Source: Diadema setosum (Eukaryota; Echinodermata; Echinoidea; Diadematoida; Diadematidae). Taken from it: a stretch of DNA of 64,000 nucleotides. Each line of letters opens with the position of its first letter. Position 1 is the stretch's first letter. Below, piece after piece: positions 22,476 through 34,800 of this stretch. The DNA lies in assembly GCA_033980235.1 (NCBI GenBank), contig CM067068.1, positions 35,131,546 to 35,195,545 on the forward strand, written 5' to 3'. The notes beneath the pieces were generated by a model. The model made no database searches and was not told the origin of the DNA. It worked only from the letters and a program-made list of their open reading frames with translations. Made by a program: the position numbers and the translations under genes.

Positions 22476-23172
22476 ATTTGATTCCACATTAGTTCAACAA
22501 TTCTCAGTTCTGCTGAGTCAGAAAGAGACATGTAAATTGTGATAGTATGTGTATACCTGTATATCAGTATCTCAATTAAGAACAATGTCCTTATACGAGT
22601 CAGATAAGACACAAGACCATAAATCACGTTACGTTGTGCGTTGGAAAATGGCGACACATTACTCGGCCACTTGTTTAGGAGATTCGGTCCACTAAACAGA
22701 TGAATTTAAACTCTAATATCAACCCAAATGGCAATGGAGATGCCTCTAATTATTGCTACAATATTACTATGCCGAGTATGAACTGGTTAATGTCTAATTC
22801 TTCCTTCAAATGTACATGAATTAAGGAACATGATTATGATTATGTCTTGATTGGAAAATCGGTACAAGAGGCCCATTGTATTTCATTTGTCTGTGCGCTA
22901 TCATGCTTAATCCTGCTCCAGTTAAAGCACGCAAGGTATCAAAATGATATACTCAAAACCTATGCCTTGCACCTTATACTAGTAGGTTCTCAAGCAAACT
23001 TTGCTCGAGTTCTTCTCCTGTTTGCGACAATGTGTGTCACCATCGATAGACACTCTCTGATGCATGAGGTGTCATGACTAAAGTTTCAACCTTGTTGTGA
23101 AAACTGTCCATCATCCTTGTCCTCTTGCCCTCACTCATGTCACTAGACTGACTTCTGTACGGAACTTTGAAC
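22476..23172 (+). other. DIRS 3' region before the internal complementary region
   Basis: No conserved frame recognised. Part of the element by position. Confidence 0.4.
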
Positions 23173-23289
23173 ATGCTAACCTCTGAAGACTTATACAAGT
23201 ATTACGTAATAGAATTCCTAAATTATACAAGTAATAAGAAGTATAATTAGAATTCTATTAGTAATAATGAAGTATAAGTCGAAGAGGTT
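23173..23289 (+). repeat. DIRS internal complementary region (ICR)
   Basis: Bases 23173-23212 are the exact reverse complement of 17382-17421 (left terminus). Bases 23213-23289 are the exact reverse complement of 23692-23768 (right terminus). The two meet at AATAG-AA-TTCCTA, so the ICR is a copy of the end-to-end circle junction with a single AA/TT. In the DIRS replication model the ICR templates completion and circularisation of the cDNA. Confidence 0.93.
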
Positions 23290-23570
23290 CCCACCCAGCA
23301 TCTCATTTAATCGATACTCTTCAGTTCTGAACCCTCCCTTTTCAAAACTGTACAGAAGTCAAAACTGCTGGGCCCTACTGTATGCTGATGTTCTGCTTAT
23401 CAATTGCTTGACATGAAATGTCCATACGTATAAGAATGCTCCGTACCTTTGGAACAGCAATGATTGTGCTTTATTTATTGCTTGTCTGTATGATGAGAAG
23501 GACCAGTGAGCTAATTGTCTGCATTGCACCCAATACTGGTGTTGCTGGTCTGTCCAAAGCCGTATTCTCT

Positions 23571-23697
23571 TTGAAAAGATGCTTGCTGCTCACTGACACG
23601 GGTATTTATAGCCAACTGGGACTGCTTGGAATTTTTACCTACTTTGAATTTCATGATGTGACTTCATTGTCTTAAACACCTGGGAAATGCTAACCTC
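23571..23697 (-). repeat. DIRS right inverted terminal repeat
   Basis: Inverse match of 17411-17538, with differences such as AAGACA for AAGGCA and one T fewer near 23576. Confidence 0.9.
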
Positions 23698-23766
23698 TTC
23701 GACTTATACTTCATTATTACTAATAGAATTCTAATTATACTTCTTATTACTTGTATAATTTAGGAA

Positions 23767-23804
23767 TTATACATCATTTTAAAACTTGAAGTCTGCTCTT
23801 TCAG
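23767..23804 (+). repeat. Repeat B, copy 2, right part
   Basis: TTATACATCATTTT to GCTCTTTCAG continues repeat B directly after the DIRS element (compare 2809-2846). Similarity stops at this point in both copies. Confidence 0.8.
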
Positions 23805-24369
23805 CTGTAGTAGCTTTCTGGATTTTCCTTTGTGTTTTGTTCCTGTTATCAATAACTATTCATTTTGTGGTAAAAATTTGATGTGACCCGAATCAGTCTC
23901 CGGAATTTCATTTATGTTTTCTTTTCTTTAAACCGAAAATTTGATTGGGCTGAATTTTAAACGTGACTAAAATATTTTATAGCATTTTTATTTTTCCAGG
24001 AGGAAGGTTGTTATAATGGTTTCATTGTTTCTCCTGAATCTGTAATTATATATTTTCAATCAAAATGTACTTCATTAGTTCTTATTAATGTCTAAAACAA
24101 AATCCTAATCAGTTTTGTGCAAAAATTCTTTTGTGCATTTTTGTCATTAATACAACGGTACATGTTACTACATTTCCGTTTATTGCCGCTGATTTATGTT
24201 ACTCTTAATTGTGATAGAAACGTTATGTTTTAGTCAATGTTTTTCATCAAAATAGGCGTGCTGTCGTCGTATCATTTTCTTGTAAAGTATCGTTGAAAGC
24301 CAATGGAAGCCAACAAATTTAGGCGTAATTCCACGTGTGACTAGTTTTGATTATAGATATCTGGGTTCT
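23805..24369. other. Unassigned sequence
   Basis: AT-rich, with no gene or repeat recognised. Confidence 0.5.
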
Positions 24370-25786
24370 TAAAGCCGTGTCACACCAGCGCTGCGTGCGA
24401 CTTCCGAAGAACATTTTTGCTATCCGGAGGTCCCCGCAGATGACCCGCACATGACAGTACCTAGCATGTATCTCAAAAGCAGTTACCCAGAGGTGCGCAC
24501 GCTGGCTCTATTTACCCGCTGCCAAAAAAGACCCTGTCACACCAGCTAAGCGGGCTTATTGCGTATGGGGATTTTTCAGCACGCAGAATAATTTCTGCGG
24601 CCGGACAAGATTTAGGGCGAGTTTGGCGTGGGTATTACATGATAAACGCGTGATACCTAAGTCCTTCTTGCGTGTATTCCGTTGAACTGCATGTTAGGCG
24701 CGTGGGTGTCACGTGATAGCTTCGTGATAGCTTCTTTTATGTCAGTTACGGGCGACATACGGGCTCTGCGAATTACCTGCGCCACAACTGCCTGTTATCT
24801 GCGTACTAGTCGCCTGTGAGGTGAGTGCTAGCCTGAACAATAGGCTAGTTCGAGTGGATGGGCAAACAATCATTTGTCAACTAGCTTTCAAGAAGTGAAG
24901 ATGCCCCGTAGACGGAAAGTGCACAAGGGCAGAGAACGTCCAGTGGATGGACAGCCACAAAGCCCGGAAGATTAACAGCAAATGCATCAAATTGCTGCTG
25001 AAGTCCATTCGGCGGATGAAGTCCTGTCCGAAAGAGACCAGGTAGTCCTCGACGCCACAGAGGACAGAGGACAAAGAAGAGAATGAGCCCACAAATGGCA
25101 CGCACTCCCTTCACATAGGCATAGATCAGCGGGCAACTTACCTACTTCAAATGGGTCAAATGCCTGTGAATTTCGGCGGCTACGGCCCTCCTACGGGTGT
25201 TCTGCGTGGAACTCTTCGGGCAATCCTCGCGACTCATCCGGAAATAGTTTTGGTCATGCTCAAAACTTTGCTGCGGGAAAATTGGACTAGCGTGCGCACC
25301 TTCGGGCAACTAAGGACGAGATAAGTGCTAGGTACTGTCAAGTTCGGGCCAACTGCGGAGAGCTCCGGGTAGCAGATTTGTTTCCCCGCAAGTCAAGCCG
25401 CAACACTTCCCCAGATACGGTATGACAAGGCCTTGAGCATGCTCAAAACTTGTTCCGGAAGAGTCACGGGAGTTGCCCGTATAGGTACGCGCAGAACACA
25501 AGTAGGAAACCCTTACCGGTAGCACCTCACAGGCAACTCCAAGGCAGGTACTTCGCAATCCCCGTAAGTCGCTCGTAACAGAAAATGGATCGGTTTCAAA
25601 GCTCTCACGCGAGTCACACGGAACGCACGCAAGTAGAAGCTAAGTAGCACGCGTCTAGTAAGTAAGAAACAAGTGCGAAAATTGCAAACATTCTTGTCCG
25701 CCCGCGGAAAATCTTCTACGTGCTTTAAACTACCTCCTCGCCACAAGCCCGCGTAGCTTGCCCAGACAGGTGTGACACCGCCTTTA
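24370..25786. mobile_element. GC-richer TIR element, possibly Harbinger-like, non-autonomous
   Basis: The left end TAAAGCCGTGTCACACC (24370) is inversely matched by GGTGTGACACCGCCTTTA (to 25786). An internal TGTCACACCAGCTAAGC near 24535 repeats the terminal word, suggesting nesting. The short frame from 24901 reads MPRRRKVHKGRERPVDGQPQ and stops, so no transposase is supported. GC content is clearly higher than in the flanks. T/A-rich edges (TTAA, TTTA) would suit a TWA target but do not prove it. Confidence 0.55.
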
Positions 25787-26899
25787 GCGACATCAGTCAG
25801 TGTATCGATTTGAAGCATGATCTTTTTTATAACAATTTGTCAGTTCGTACTGCTTTTCTTGTTATCTTTATACATTGGCGACCTCATCTTTTTTCCCTAA
25901 GAAGAAAATCCCCATCCCCTAAAAAAAAAGAAAAAAAGAAGAGAAAATATGTTGCAAAGCTATAGATCCTGTATCGTTTTATAGTTGGTATTTAGTTTGA
26001 GGATAGCGGATATCGGAACAAACAGCTTGAGTTTCGGAAGTAAAATGAGGTAGTAGGAAGCGAGGTATCAGAGGGGTTGTGAAAATTCAAACAATGGTGG
26101 ACAAAACGAAGGGAAAAACCCCTGAATATCATGCACACGCTGAGTGATGAAACATATTCACACAGTGTGTCTTTTTTTCTCGTACATATTATATAGTCGT
26201 GATAAAAAAAAGGCTCTCTGTTTAAGGTCTCATACAGGCAAAAGTTGGAAACCAGTTCTCTTTACCTAAAAAAAAATGATAATAAGAATAAAGAAATAAG
26301 TGTTCTGAATCGGGGAAAAAAAATTCAGTTCCCAAACATAATTCGATGATCTTTGACCATCTAATTTGAAAAAAAGAATGACTTCTCATATTCATCAGAA
26401 ATTGTGATTTGCATTATAGATTTTCTATAAATCTGTAAAACCAAGTTTCCTAGATTATTTTTAATCTATTATGTAATTCACTTTTTATGGATCTACATTG
26501 CTAATTATAAATCGATAGTTAAATCTTCAATCAACATGGAAATAGTGCTCAAATATGCAAATAGGTAGGGCCTATAGCATCAGCATTGGAGGTCTAATTT
26601 CAAGCCTTCTTTTCCTTTTGTTTCTTTTGGCACAGACGCTTTAATCTCCATGAAATGTCATGGAAATGATAGACGAAATAGTGCTCTGCGATAGAGTCAG
26701 AAGGGCGCACATTCAAAAGTAAGCATATGGGCCTTGCCCAGAGTTACCCAATGCACACCCAAGGCAATAAAAACAAGCACGTACTATATACCCACGTTGA
26801 TACATCCATGGTACCTGCCTTTAAAGGCGATGGCTAGTACCTTATTAGTGGGAATCAGTGGGAATCAGTGGAACATTTACGTATGATTTGTGCAATAAT
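25787..26899. other. Unassigned sequence
   Basis: AT-rich with poly(A)/purine runs (about 25919-25950). No gene recognised. Confidence 0.5.
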
Positions 26900-28200
26900 C
26901 AATGAATCGGAAGATGTAATTCAGGTGAGTTTATGGTTGAATCTAGCTTATTTTTTGTTTCCCCTGAATTTCTTTGCTGGTGCGGCATTGAGGATCATAT
27001 GGTTGTATGATGAGAACACTCTAAGCAAGCATAATTAACGTATGGACTGAAAAGTGGCGATAATGGAGATTATAATGTAGAGAAAGTTGTTGCTTCTAAG
27101 AATAAACCCATATTTGTCATCAGGGGTATATTGATTTGTAATGGACACTAACTACCAAAGTGGACATTTAAGTCTGATTACTTGTAGAACAGTTAATGTA
27201 ACAGAACATGTCAGTTTATGGTTGAATCTACAGCAAAGATTTTTAAACCATTCTATTTCTGTGCCGAAGCAACAGCGGGTGTCAAAATGATGAGGGTTTT
27301 CAGACCAAAAATGAAACTGACGATGACAATGATTGAGATGAGATGGAAAGAAAGTTGGCTGCCTCAGAGATTAAACCAATTTCTGTCAGGAGGATTATGC
27401 TGGTTCTTTGGTTAGAGACAACTCATAAAACCCGATACAATTAATCACTTTGATTATTGATTTTAATGCTGCATGATTACTTTAGAAAAGTGGTCAGTGT
27501 CAATTTGCAATAAAAAAGAAAAAAAAGTCAAAAACAAATATGAAATACATAAGAAAATCCAAAAATAACAAAATTCATAAGAATTGAAATGACTTTTAGA
27601 TTTTTTTTTTATGATGTACCAGTGTTGAATTTTCTACAACAGATATACTCACCAAAAGTAGACTCTCGATTATCTTATTAGATTAAAATATGATCATTGG
27701 CTTAATTTGCATAATTAATTGATAATCAAAGACTAGAAATTTATTATTTCAAAAAGTCTTATGACACATTCGTGTAGACTACTGGTGCCATGCACGCCAA
27801 ATTTCGTCGCGATCATACCACTGATGGCCAAGAACAAGGGGGGGGGGTGGGCAGTTTTAGCACAGCCTAAAACGCCTGGACAGATTTGGGGTAAGGGAAC
27901 ATTAACATCTGATTACTTAATACAGACAATTAGATAGGAAATGTTAGTCAGGCAAGTTCACAGTTGAATCTGATTCTGTTTTTAATGCGGTTTCCTCTGC
28001 CATTTGAATCCTTCTTAAACATGTTAAAAGCCTAAGAGATTAAATCCATTTCTCTTTTGATGAGCATATTGGTCCCACAGCCATGGACACTAACTTATTG
28101 CAATGTTCATGTCTGGTCACTTGTAAAACAAGTGATGAAATTGAAAAGGTCAATTATGTGAGGTTATTGTTAAATTTAGCTTATCCATTTTGCTACCTTT
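26900..28200. repeat. Degenerate tandem repeats
   Basis: Blocks recur in order: GTTTATGGTTGAATCTA near 26928 and 27216 (degenerate at 27960 and 28160), GGACACTAACT near 27142 and 28084, and GTCTGATTACTTGTA-like sequence near 27171, 27910 and 28112. The copies are diverged and uneven in spacing. A G run lies at about 27839-27848. No protein recognised. Confidence 0.5.
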
Positions 28201-28701
28201 GGGTTTCTTGGCCCTGAAAATGGTAGTTTTGCTGTCAAAATCAATTTCTGGGTCATTAGAAGCTGATTTATTGAAGAAAACATGTTTCATGGCGGCCATT
28301 TTGGAAAAATCCAAGATGGCGACGATATAGGTATCGGCGCAAATGAAACATTGTTTTGCTGATTGCTTATGCAATAACCTTTCCAAAAATGTATAATTTT
28401 GATACTCTCCAAAAAAATCTGGCGAAATTACATAAGGAACCCGACTATATAGGATTTCCCCAGTTCCCTCCCCAAAAGACCTGTCTACATATAAATCCAT
28501 ATAGTTACGTAAAACCCACTGCCCTTTGCTCCATGATGTGTTACGTAATTAGCAATAAGAGAAAATTTTGAATGAGATGAATTATATGAAGTGTCTATGA
28601 CACAATGTATACGCACTTTAAGGTCATTAATCTTACTTTCCAGATGTATACTACCACCATGCTACCCAGTTTTTACGTGCTTACAACTTGCATTCATCAG
28701 T

Positions 28702-28952
28702 TAGGTTCATTGTTCCGAAAGTTCGTAATAGTTCGAAAATGAAATGAGGTTTGTCATTCCCAAGGTTAGTTAATCCGAAAATTAAACAAAGTTCGTAAAT
28801 TTGAACAAAAATGTGCATATTAATGAAACTTCCACATTTCTAGCTTTATTTCGTTTTCAGATTGACGAACCTTCAGAATAGACGAACATTATTTCATTTT
28901 CGGATTGACGAACATTTGGGATAACGGAACTTCGGAATAACGAACTGTAACC
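28702..28952. mobile_element. Foldback element with TTCGTnATTCCGAA-type words
   Basis: The left half (GGTTCATTGTTCCGAAAG) is inversely related to the right half (GGAATAACGAACTGTAACC), with internal short words TCCGAAAATGAAAT and inverses. A diverged stretch of the same vocabulary lies at 31230-31390. Non-coding. Confidence 0.55.
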
Positions 28953-29220
28953 GATGACCACTGATATTGCGTTACTCTTTAAATGCTGAAAACTCACTGT
29001 TACCTATTTGCATTTGTAAGTTATTATACGGCAGGGGATAATACTTCAACATTCAATAAAAAGGAATAGGATTGCAGTCACAATACCATTGCCTTTCGCT
29101 CGGATTCTCTTTTCGCTCTCTCTTTACCGTTCATGTAGAAAGCAAACAAACCATCTAGCAGAATAACTTGTCAAACCGAGAATATTTTTTTTTTTGTCAC
29201 AGTAAGAAGGAAATCAAGGA
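28953..29220. other. Unassigned sequence
   Basis: Nothing recognised. Confidence 0.5.
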
Positions 29221-29350
29221 TCGCAGCGTAAATCTTTATTTTTTATTTATTTTTATTTATTTATTCTCCACTCATGGGACGGATAGCCCTGGTCAGCTAA
29301 GAGCTGTTTTTCACAGGGGTCCGACCATATACAGTATTACCCAAAAAAAA
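29221..29350 (-). mobile_element. LINE/SINE 3' end with short hairpins
   Basis: A (TTTA)n tract followed by GGGACGGATAGCCCTGGTC, AGCTAAGAGCT and CAGGGGTCCGACC. The layout GGATAGCCC ... CAGCTA ... GCTG ... GGGGTCC recurs at 52068-52125. Read on the minus strand it resembles a LINE 3' terminus with a tetranucleotide tail. Family not named. Confidence 0.5.
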
Positions 29351-30250
29351 AAAAACAAACAAACAAACACAAAAAACAACATACAATCATTAAAATGTAC
29401 AAAAATTGAAACACACGTAAAAGGAATAAGAAAGAGATAGAAAAAATATTTGTACAATATATGCAATATACTTAGAAATACACACAATACATTACAATAT
29501 AATATGCATTACATCATTAAAAAAAAAAACACAAAAGAAAGGATGCCTCCATCGCTACACATTTTTTCTGTTTTTATATATAATGAGTTCCATGACCTTT
29601 TACCCCATGACCCTTAATCTTTAACATTTACAATAAAAAAGAAAGTTATCTGAGTTGTTACCTCCGACCACGTGATTTTCTAAGTATATTTCCGTCTTTG
29701 CCGCTTGTGTAAAGTTAATGCAAGAGAATGATACAAAAAACAATTTCCCCTGAGTGAGTCTTAATTTCTGAATCTTATTTGTAAGTCATGGTTCCCCAAC
29801 CCATTTTGCTCTGGCTCCCACTCTAAATGATACTAACCCCTTCCATTATCCAGCATCTTTATTGGTTTACAATTAGTGGAAGCATCATTCTTATTGAGAT
29901 AGCATTACTAGAATGCAATAAAAGATCTTTGCATAGTCACTGTTCTTCGTAGAGGGACTATTATTAGATGTCAAAATATCTCATCTGCTTCCCGAAAAAA
30001 AAAAAGAGTACGAAGTATGTCTGACGCCTGATGGAGACCGGTGGCTTAAACGACCAATGAAAATCCATACGCCGCCAAGTTAAAGAGTATGCAAAAGTTC
30101 AAGGCTTCTTGTTTTATTTGTTGAAACAGCCCAAGATCTCGCCGATACAACAAGGAAGGAAATGAGCTCTCTCACAGTTATTGTTGTTTTTGTCTGTCAC
30201 AGTGTATCCGTATGGCGGCACGTACCTGGATGCATTTGCATGAGTACAAG
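29351..30250. other. Upstream flank of the SVEP1-like gene
   Basis: A-rich runs (29345-29375, 29518-29531). No exon recognised. An upstream non-coding exon cannot be excluded. Confidence 0.45.
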
Positions 30251-30280
30251 CAAGGAGCTTCAAACGTTTGAAGCTCCTTG
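30251..30280. promoter_or_regulatory. Perfect 30-bp palindrome upstream of the SVEP1-like start
   Basis: CAAGGAGCTTCAAAC is followed immediately by its exact reverse complement GTTTGAAGCTCCTTG, with no spacer, 276 bp before the ATG. It could form a cruciform or bind a dimeric factor. The role is unknown. Confidence 0.6.
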
Positions 30281-30555
30281 GTACAAGAGTACGGCCTGAA
30301 TATATGCATGTATAAATAAACATGTTATAGAGACCTTGCAGCATTCCCAGCTCAACTTTTTCAAGGACAAGTCGTCTAGATGCATTCTGACTGATGTCTG
30401 CCTGTACTGTAGACAGACTCTGAGAGGTCTTACGAAGTATTGCTGAGGGGTACCAGTTTTTCTATTCGATTGAATGGTTGTTCCTACAGAAGAGGCAGTT
30501 AAGATTACCTTTGCACAGATAAAAAGGGAGCTCCTTTTTAAAGTTTGAGTTGATC

Positions 30556-31010
30556 ATGTTATCCCGCGGGGTAATAGTCCTTGCATGCTTCCACTTGATA
30601 GTTCATTATCATGTGGCAGGGAACGAGCGGGTTACGGAGGAAGGGATCCGATTCCGAGATATGATGTTATCGACCATTGGTAACAACCCAACGGATCTCG
30701 TCATCGTACTCGACTCGTCTGGAAGTATTGGAGCTTCTAATTACGACAAATCCGTCGTCTTTGTCAAGACAGCTTCCCTGATATTTCCAATACAACCAGC
30801 AAAGACGAGGGTTGCCATTGTCTCGTATTCGTCGTGTCATAGTATTTACACTTATGTCGATTACATCACAACCCCAGCGGGCAAGAATAAGTGCACCTTC
30901 AACGAAGACATCGACTTAACTGTTCGGTATGATGGCGGCGGCACATGCACCAGCAATGCTTTGCAGAGAGCAGGACAAGTCCTGTCCCAAGGACGTAGTG
31001 GTGTTAACAA
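30556..31010 (+). CDS. SVEP1: SVEP1-like exon 1: signal peptide and VWA (first part)
   Basis: The first ATG in frame (30556) gives MLSRGVIVLACFHLIVHYH, a hydrophobic signal peptide likely cut near AG-NERV. The VWA fold starts at DLVIVLDSSGSIG, with the metal-binding DxSxS at residues 53-57 and the downstream Thr in GGGTCTSNAL. The donor is AA|GTAAGC at 31011, phase 2. Bases 30550-30555 upstream are in frame but lack an ATG, which fixes the start. Confidence 0.9.
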
Positions 31011-31834
31011 GTAAGCCTATACCAATAACAAACATGTCCATTGTGTTATACATGCAGGCCTTATACATTGTGTATTCAATATTTACATGTATTATAATAT
31101 CATATGTATCTATAGGCCTAGGTGGTTTTCTTTTTTCACAAAATGAGTTTACTGCAGTGAGTTCCCACTTATGTTTTTAACGCAGAGCGATCGGATCGCG
31201 AGGAAGAGCAATCGAGGGAGAAATTTTCTGAATTTGTCAGAACCTTATTTAATTTTCGGACTATCTCACCTTCGAAATAACGAACCTTCTTTCAATTTCG
31301 GATTATTGAACCTTCGAACAAAACCTTATATCTTTTTGACAGCTGTTTGATGATACACGAACTGTCCGAATTCAGTAACAAACCTTCGAATAACGCCTTA
31401 CAATTTGTTTAAAAAACAGTGAAATGTGTAGTGAAATTAAAGCTCTGTATGATGTTTTTTCCCTTTTCGTTTGATGCAATAACTATAATTGAATGGAAGT
31501 GAGATGAATTGAATTGAATTTAGAATGTCTCGCCACTTGAATCATCTTTTTGTCACCTCTTCCTTCAACCCCTCCCCCAGGGTTATTATGCTGTCAACTG
31601 ACGGAGGCTCCAATAACCGCGAATCTACATTAAACACTGCCCAGGAGCTAAAGAACCAAGGTATCACCATCTTTTCCATTGGATTGGGATCAGGTATTAA
31701 CGTGGCAGAGCTGGAGGCAATAGCGACCTCTGTCGAGGACCATCTCTTCTATCTTGAACAGCTCGGAGATGTTTCGGACTTTGGTGATGTGATCAAGTCA
31801 GGTAATTGCACCTTCATATGTCCACAATATATGA

Positions 31835-31872
<38 letters not shown>

Positions 31873-34800
31873 AACACACACACACACACACACAAAAGAG
31901 TTTGTGCAACCTTTTCCTGTTACACACAGTATCTTCGCAGCAGGTGCAAATACTAACGTGACCTGACAGATCTCTAAGAGTATACATTGCGAAACGTCCT
32001 GCAGTATTATCCCCATCATAACCAAAGACTATTTTTGTGTATATGCATGGAGACGATAGTGATTTAGGGGTTTATTCAAGTTCAAGTTCAAAGTTCAAAG
32101 TTTATTTCATTTTTCAACAAAAACATATGTTTCACTTCATTTAGTAACAGAAAATAAAGTAAGTAGAACATAGTGAAATAAAAGGAGTATAACAATTGAG
32201 GACCTAAAGTAATCATACATTGTATTGCAAGAAAGAAACATAAGTGATCAAAGCGAAATACATGTATACCGTTGTTTTAAATGCGAAAAATGGAGGGACC
32301 CACTAAAAAGACAGAGCTTGTAGTATGTGGGTCCCTCCGGAGAAGAACATCAACGAAAAGATAAATTGAACCGTCGTATATACAAAAAGATAACAAAGTG
32401 GAAGAAGTCTGGAAGCCCACTAGAAATTAGATTAACAAATAAATACATTTACATAGACGCGAACTAACATAAAACAGGACTAGACAGCAAGACAACTACT
32501 ATAGAAAAGGTTGTAAAGGACAAAACGGGATGGACAAGACTGACGAACTGAAGACAAAATAGCAGACAAGAACGCAAACAAGAGACAGAAACAGTAACAG
32601 AACAACAGAAACAACATACAAATAAACAGCAATCTTCGGCAGAAGCATGCCGAGAGAAACAGAAGATAGTTGCTGGGGAAAGCGAAATTTTGACGCCTTG
32701 AAGAAAGACAAGAAAATGGAAAATAGAGGGATATATGAACCGAAGTAGCACACGGAGAGTCAGCTACTAGACCCTATGGGTAAAAAATGGCATAGATGAC
32801 AACATTGCAAACATCCAGGGGAAAAAATACCGTTAATTCTTCGAATAGGGGACAAAGTAAACAGGTTAGTATAAAAAAAGGCCAAAAGGTTAATTCAGTA
32901 TTGTAGAGTCATACGATTGCATAAAAAAGACTTCAGTCTCCTCTTGAAAGAGTATATGGATGGTGCATCTTTTAAGTCATGATTTAAAGAATTCCAATAA
33001 TTTGGGCCTACATAAATAAGTGAGTTTTTTAGCAAAAATCGTTCTTAAAAGAGGTAAATGAAATTCACCAGATCGCCTAGTGAGATATTTATGAAATGAT
33101 TGATTTTTGAGGAACATAGAATCAAAAATAGATGGAAGCAAGCTATTACAATACTTGTACATAAATTGCCCTAAATTAAACAAAAACAAATCTGTCATTT
33201 TTCAGAGCTTTTTGGAGGCAAACAACATATTTGTATGAGAACATACAGAGGAATTACAGATAACACGAAGAGCTTTCTTTTGTAAAAGGAACACTTTGTC
33301 TAATAAATTATGATGGGTGTTGCCCCAAACTAATACTCCATAATTAAGATGAGGCAATATTAACGACGGATATAACATAAGTAATGATTTTTGTGAAATA
33401 TGAAATTTCAATCTATTTATTATACGTATATTGCGTGATACTTTATTACAAACATTATCAACATGTGATTTCCAGGAAAGTTTGTCATCCACAATGACCA
33501 TCCTGATGACACCCAAAAATTTGGTATGTGAGACTCTTTGTAGATGAGAGTCATCTAATACTATATTCATACTTAAACTAAAAAGCATATATTTCGTTTT
33601 TTGAGCATTGAGTGATAGCCTATTGGCCCTGACCCAATTTGTCACTTTCTTCAACTCAATGTTGATTTTATGAACAAGAAAATCAATATCATTATGGGCA
33701 AAAAATACATTTGTGTCATCTGCAAAATGAATAAAAGAGAGGCTGTCGGATACGCGACAAAAATCATTGATATAAATAATGAACAATAACGGCCCTAAAA
33801 GACTTCCCTGTGGGACGCCGCATTTGACTTCTCTGACAACTGAATCATAGTTTTTAATTGTTACAAATTGTTTTCTGTCAACTAATTAACTCCTGAACCA
33901 CTCCAAGGCCTTCCCACGTATTCCATAATGCGATAACTTATAAAGTAAAATATCATGATTGATAGTGTCGAAGGCCTTGGAGAAGTCCAAGAAAATACTA
34001 ACTAAATGAGAATGGTTATCAATTGCATGAACAACTCTATCAACAAAATGCAAAAGAGCATGCGTAGTACTATGTTTCTCGCGAAAACCAAACTGATAAT
34101 TCGTAATAACCTCATGTGCCTTCAAAAAATTAATCATTCTCTTATAAATGAGTTTTTCTAAGACCTTGGACAATGACGATAATAATGAAATTGGGCGATA
34201 ATTGCTGATTTCAAACTTATCACCTGCCTTAAATATTGGGATTACTTTAGCTAATTTCATTTAATCGGGAAACACACCGTTAAAAATTGACAAATTGAAT
34301 ATATGAGCAAGTGGATCAGCAACCGAGGAAATAACATCCTTAAGTACAAAATTATCTATCTCATCATAACCAGAACTACGTTTATTTTCAAAAGAGGAAA
34401 CTATATCAATAATTTCAAATCTGTTAGTTGGTGTGAAAAATATGGAATCAGAGTTACGCTGACCTAAAAATTCAGTAAAATGAGTCTCTGTTGCAGGAAT
34501 GTTATGAGCATAATTTTCGCCTATCTTTGAAAAATAAGTATTAAAAATATTTGCAATATAAAGGGGATCATTAATCAATTCATCATTCACTTTAACTCTA
34601 TGAATGTCAGAGTTTTTACTCGGAACATTCATGGCCTGTTTTAAAACTTTCCAGGTATTTTTCATATCAAACTTATATCTCGATAATTGCTTAGAATAAT
34701 ATCTTTTCTTTTCAGAACGTAAAATCATTTTCAAAGTATTTTTGTATGATGTATATCTATTCTTCGATCGCTCAGTTTTTTTTTCCATTTTGTACTTATA

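Larger units (their letters stand above)
17382..23766 (+). mobile_element. DIRS-type tyrosine-recombinase retrotransposon, decayed coding region
   Basis: A 6,385-bp element is inserted in repeat B between two TT dinucleotides (17380-17381 and 23767-23768). It shows the DIRS plan: inverted terminal repeats (17411-17538 and 23571-23697), non-repeated terminal extensions (17382-17410 and 23698-23766), and an internal complementary region at 23173-23289 made of the reverse complements of both termini joined end to end. Inside, in order, are a gag-like leader, a DIRS-type RT, RNase H traces and a tyrosine recombinase. There is no target-site duplication, as expected for recombinase-mediated insertion of a circle. 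Coding regions carry stops and frameshifts, so the copy is non-autonomous although its termini look intact. Confidence 0.9.

Noticed and set aside
24881..25114. Minus-strand frames across the GC-rich element
   Set aside because: Shadow frames of a non-coding transposon interior.
28150..28500. 116-codon minus-strand frame
   Set aside because: No known domain and no splice context; sequence resembles dispersed non-coding repeat (words such as AAGATGGCG), so not called a gene.
30518..30527. TATA-like GATAAAAAGG before the SVEP1-like ATG
   Set aside because: It lies only about 30-38 bp before the ATG, which would leave almost no 5' UTR; no other core promoter element supports it.
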